In this document: positions 4,891-7,944 of the stretch, one piece after another | Position numbering within the stretch: the first letter of the stretch is position 1 | Layout of the letters: every line of letters begins with the position of its first letter | From: Acidobacteriota bacterium | GTDB taxonomy: Bacteria; Acidobacteriota; Blastocatellia; Pyrinomonadales; Pyrinomonadaceae | Length of the DNA: 7,944 bases | Reading direction: 5' to 3' | Assembly: GCA_023415725.1 (NCBI GenBank) | Contig: JAEZJR010000003.1 | Coordinates: 1 to 7,944 of the forward strand | The notes under the pieces: model-generated | Told to the model about the DNA's origin: nothing | Seen by the model: the letters and a program-made list of their open reading frames with translations, nothing else | The model's database searches: none | Program-made: the position numbers and the translations under genes

Positions 4891-7800
4891 TTAGAAAGTA
4901 CGGCCGACGGTGAAGCGGAACCCGTTCCGCTTGCCCGGCAAAAAGATGCCCGGGGCCTCTTCCGTTATGCCGATCTTGGCATTCGGGTTGTAGTAGTAGA
5001 TGAGCCGGAACGGCACGTTGACGATCGGCACCTGAACGCGGAGTTCGAGGCCTACGCTAGATTTGAAATCGCTCAGCTTGCTGAAAGCCGCGTCATCCAC
5101 CTGCAGGAGCGAGTTCTGCTGCACTTCCCCTCGCAGGTAGAATTGGTCGATGCCGGCAGGTAAGCTGACGGGGCAACCGAGGCGGTTCCCGCCGCAGAAA
5201 AGGTTCCGGAAATCACTCTTCGTCAGGACGCGGTTGTTGTAGTAAAGCACCGACCCGAAGATGTTCTCCAGGGTGGGGGCACCGTTCAATCCGAGCGCCG
5301 TCAACCGTCCCGCCCCTAAGAGTCTGTCGTCCTCGAGGAAGGTGCTGTTGATCACCTGCGTGCCGGTCTTCCTCAGGTTGAATACGCTGCCGACGTCCGC
5401 GAAGACCGCCAGGGTAGCGGGGCCGAACAGCGGAATGCGGTACTCCATGTTCGCGAGCAGCTGCGTGTCGCCGCCGATGAAGCGGTAGTTCCTCGAGAAC
5501 AGAGCGGGGTTAGCGCCGTCGTACCCGGTCAGATTGCCGAGAGCCGCGATATCGGCGAGTATCGGCGAATCCGCGGGGAAGCCCTGCGGTGCCGTCGGGG
5601 TTCCGACGGCGTTGGACGCCACCGTAACGTTGCGGCTCGTCACATAGGTGTCGAACCTGGCGATCGGCCCGATCGCACGCGAATTATAGCCGCGAATATC
5701 GTTCTCGCTGCCGAGGTAGAACCGCTCGTAGATCGGGATGCCGCCGACGTACGCGAGCGAGTTCGCGTTCCGGATCTTATCCGATATGGCGAACGCACCG
5801 ACGTGTGCCGCGATCACTCGGAAGGCGAATACCTCCGGGTTCTTAGACTTGGTCCTTCGAACTGGTATGAACCGCGAATAGCTGATGTTCGGCGAGTAAC
5901 TTCGAACGTCTCCGCCCAGACCCGCAATGCCGATGGATGCCGAGAGCTGCGAACCCCTGTTAGTATCGATGCCGTTCGCCGCGGGCTGCCGCGTGTCGTA
6001 CACGAAGGAACCCGAAAGCCGGCTGGTGATGATGTTCGGGATGGCGTAGATCACCGGGATCCGCTGCGTCGGGTCGGCCGATTCGTTGATCGGCGGATCC
6101 TTGATCGTCGTCGCGGTGAACTGGTAGGTCAACCCCACGCGGGAGAACTGCGTGAACTGCCGCTTCCTGAAGAACAACTCCGAAAGCGGAGCCGTCATGA
6201 ACACGTTCGCACCGTAGGTGTTCTGCGTGAATAGGTTCTCTTCGTCGGTCCTGATCGCGGCCAGCGGATCGAAGGTCAATTCCTCGAGCAATTGCTGGTT
6301 TTGCGACAGGAACGTCCCCTCACCGAAGAACCTGTAGCGCGAAGCGAACACCGAGAACCCGACCGAGATCGGCCTGTCGCGGAAGTACGGTTCCTGATAG
6401 GTGAACTGAAGGCTCTGCTGCCGGTTACCCAACCCGAACTGGAACGACAGGATCTCACCTCGGCCGGCAAGGTTGTTCGTCGAGTACTCAAGTCCGAATG
6501 AAGTGCCGCCGAGACCGCCAGCCGCTCCGCTGAACGAGATCTGCTGGCGTCCCTTCTCGCGCACCTTTACGTTCAGGTCCACGTCGCCCTTTTCTTCGTC
6601 GGGGCGGATCTCAACGTCCTGGTCCCGGTCGATCGGGTCGAAGTACTGGGTCTGGTTAAGGCGGGCGATGGAGATATCCAGGGCCCGTGAATTATAGATG
6701 TCCCCTTCGTTCAGCAGGAACTCGCGGCGAAGCACGCGGTCGCGCGTGAACGTGTTGCCGGTGAATTCGAGGCGACGGAGCGTGTACTGCTTGCCTTCCT
6801 CGATGCGGATATTGACGTCAACGATCCCCTCGTTCGGGTTGTTCGGATTGTCCTTGAAATCCGGCTCGAATTCCGCGTTGAACTCCACGAATCCCTGTTG
6901 GCCGTAGATCGTCTTCAGCCCGGACTTGTCATCGTACACCGCATCCTGGATGCGCTTGCCGTCCGCGATCTCGCCGGTCTTCAGCCCCATGAACGCGAGG
7001 ATCTGCTGCTCGGAGAAGATCGAGTTACCCTCCACCTTCACCTCGCCGACGCGGAACACCTTGCCCTCGGTCACCGGGATCACGATCTTGAGCGTGTCGT
7101 CCTTCGAGGAGATCAGCGGAAGCGGGAGCGTGATGAGCGGTATGAAATCCGTACGTTTAACGCCGAGCCCGACCACTTCCGGTTCGCCGATGCGTGCCTG
7201 GAAGTAGCCTTTCGACCACATATACGAACGCACGTTCCTCTGCAGGTCGTACTCGAGCTTTCGAAGGTCAAGAATGTCCTGGCCCTTGAAACGTGAGATC
7301 AGCCCGGTTTCCTTAACGAACTGCATTGCTCCCTTCAGTTCGCCGTCGCTGAACTTTTCGTTTCCGGTGAAATCGATATCGATGATGCGGGAGCGGTTCC
7401 CCTGCTCCACCTCGAACGTCACGGCGATCGAGGTCGCGGAGACCTCTTCTTCCTTGATGTTCACCTTCGCGTTCGGATACCCTTTGCCGGCGAGCAGCTC
7501 GCGGATTACACGCGTAGCGTTGCGGGCCTTAACGGGGTCGTAGATCGATTCCTTCGAGACGCCGACCCGCTTTTCGCGGAACTCCTTCAACACGTCGGAT
7601 TCCGGCACCGCGTCGAGCCCCTTGAACGTGAGGTCGCGTATGATCGGAAGCTCGCGTACCTCGAATATCACGTTCACGCCGCCCCTAACGCCTTCCGTCG
7701 TGAGAACCCTGGTGGCCGTCTTGTCGAAGAAATTGAGCGAGAGAAGTTCCCTGAGGTCGCGTTCGAGAGCTGCGGGGTCGTATGTGTCGCCCGGTCGTGT

Positions 7801-7944
7801 CTTAATATAATAAAGGAGATCGTCGTCGCGGAGGCGTCGATTCCCTTGAATGTCCACCGTCTCGACCAACTGTTGTTGAACGCTTTCAACGATTTCCGCT
7901 GCGCTCGGCTTTAAGGATTCTGATTTGGCGAGGACCGGAGTCGT
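4891..7944 (-). CDS. bamA: Outer-membrane beta-barrel assembly protein BamA (5' end beyond window)
   Basis: BamA is the central outer-membrane insertase, an Omp85-family protein with periplasmic POTRA domains and a membrane barrel. The visible fragment has 1017 residues and stays open to base 7944. The signal peptide lies outside; a TTG at 7869 is internal and not the start. Five POTRA domains run at about 26-100, 101-185, 186-297, 298-386 and 387-467, each opening with a strand such as VDIQGNRRL, IDFTGNEKF, VKVEGNSIF or LEFTGNTFT. The barrel fills about 469-1017, longer than the roughly 390 residues in E. coli. The loop-6 motif is DIRGY (749-753), and the C-terminus ends in FTVGRTF, a typical beta-signal with terminal Phe. 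Loop 7 is enlarged and carries Cys917 and Cys924. The ompH/skp-like gene follows after 176 nt. Confidence 0.96.
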   Translation of the reverse strand, partial: TTPVLAKSESLKPSAAEIVESVQQQLVETVDIQGNRRLRDDDLLYYIKTRPGDTYDPAALERDLRELLSLNFFDKTATRVLTTEGVRGGVNVIFEVRELPIIRDLTFKGLDAVPESDVLKEFREKRVGVSKESIYDPVKARNATRVIRELLAGKGYPNAKVNIKEEEVSATSIAVTFEVEQGNRSRIIDIDFTGNEKFSDGELKGAMQFVKETGLISRFKGQDILDLRKLEYDLQRNVRSYMWSKGYFQARIGEPEVVGLGVKRTDFIPLITLPLPLISSKDDTLKIVIPVTEGKVFRVGEVKVEGNSIFSEQQILAFMGLKTGEIADGKRIQDAVYDDKSGLKTIYGQQGFVEFNAEFEPDFKDNPNNPNEGIVDVNIRIEEGKQYTLRRLEFTGNTFTRDRVLRREFLLNEGDIYNSRALDISIARLNQTQYFDPIDRDQDVEIRPDEEKGDVDLNVKVREKGRQQISFSGAAGGLGGTSFGLEYSTNNLAGRGEILSFQFGLGNRQQSLQFTYQEPYFRDRPISVGFSVFASRYRFFGEGTFLSQNQQLLEELTFDPLAAIRTDEENLFTQNTYGANVFMTAPLSELFFRKRQFTQFSRVGLTYQFTATTIKDPPINESADPTQRIPVIYAIPNIITSRLSGSFVYDTRQPAANGIDTNRGSQLSASIGIAGLGGDVRSYSPNISYSRFIPVRRTKSKNPEVFAFRVIAAHVGAFAISDKIRNANSLAYVGGIPIYERFYLGSENDIRGYNSRAIGPIARFDTYVTSRNVTVASNAVGTPTAPQGFPADSPILADIAALGNLTGYDGANPALFSRNYRFIGGDTQLLANMEYRIPLFGPATLAVFADVGSVFNLRKTGTQVINSTFLEDDRLLGAGRLTALGLNGAPTLENIFGSVLYYNNRVLTKSDFRNLFCGGNRLGCPVSLPAGIDQFYLRGEVQQNSLLQVDDAAFSKLSDFKSSVGLELRVQVPIVNVPFRLIYYYNPNAKIGITEEAPGIFLPGKRNGFRFTVGRTF

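Noticed and set aside
7867..7869. A TTG at 7869 as the bamA start
   Set aside because: The frame stays open upstream to the window edge with plausible mature-protein sequence, and the TTG start would remove the needed signal peptide and begin inside POTRA1.

Overview
The window is chromosomal and GC-rich. It holds two convergent blocks of core genes with almost no spare DNA. No mobile element, CRISPR array, tRNA or rRNA gene was recognised. The presence of lpxA, bamA and an OmpH/Skp-type chaperone shows a Gram-negative bacterium with an outer membrane and probably lipid A. The chaperone and BamA resemble what I know of Acidobacteriota (Blastocatellia-like), but this placement is recall-based inference, not a search result.

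Positions 1-2779, plus strand: the distal part of a histidine biosynthesis operon, in the order hisB (3' end only), hisH, hisA, hisF, hisIE. Every junction overlaps (4, 4, 11 and 4 nt), so the genes are very likely co-transcribed and translationally coupled. HisH and HisF form the glutamine-dependent IGP synthase. HisA supplies its substrate, HisIE makes the HisA substrate, and HisB takes the IGP onward. Several sequence blocks look closest to Bacteroidota His proteins, which makes the operon a candidate for ancient transfer.

Positions 2780-2794: a 15-nt convergent gap between hisIE and lpxA, with a T tract and at most a weak terminator.

Positions 2795-7944, minus strand: an envelope-biogenesis cluster in transcription order bamA (5' end beyond the window), ompH/skp-like, fabZ, lpxA. 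BamA inserts outer-membrane beta-barrel proteins and the OmpH/Skp protein is a periplasmic chaperone for them. FabZ acts in fatty acid elongation, and LpxA draws on the same 3-hydroxyacyl-ACP pool for the first step of lipid A synthesis. The cluster resembles the proteobacterial bamA-skp-lpxD-fabZ-lpxA locus but lacks lpxD between the chaperone gene and fabZ.

The most notable non-coding features are a strong terminator-like hairpin with its U tract just before the fabZ start codon, and a GC-rich hairpin without a U tract just after bamA. An AT-rich leader with nested inverted repeats lies upstream of ompH. BamA itself has an enlarged barrel, with a long predicted surface loop carrying a cysteine pair. 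I see no clearly new biological system; the window is mostly well-conserved housekeeping genes with a few regulatory and structural points worth checking.
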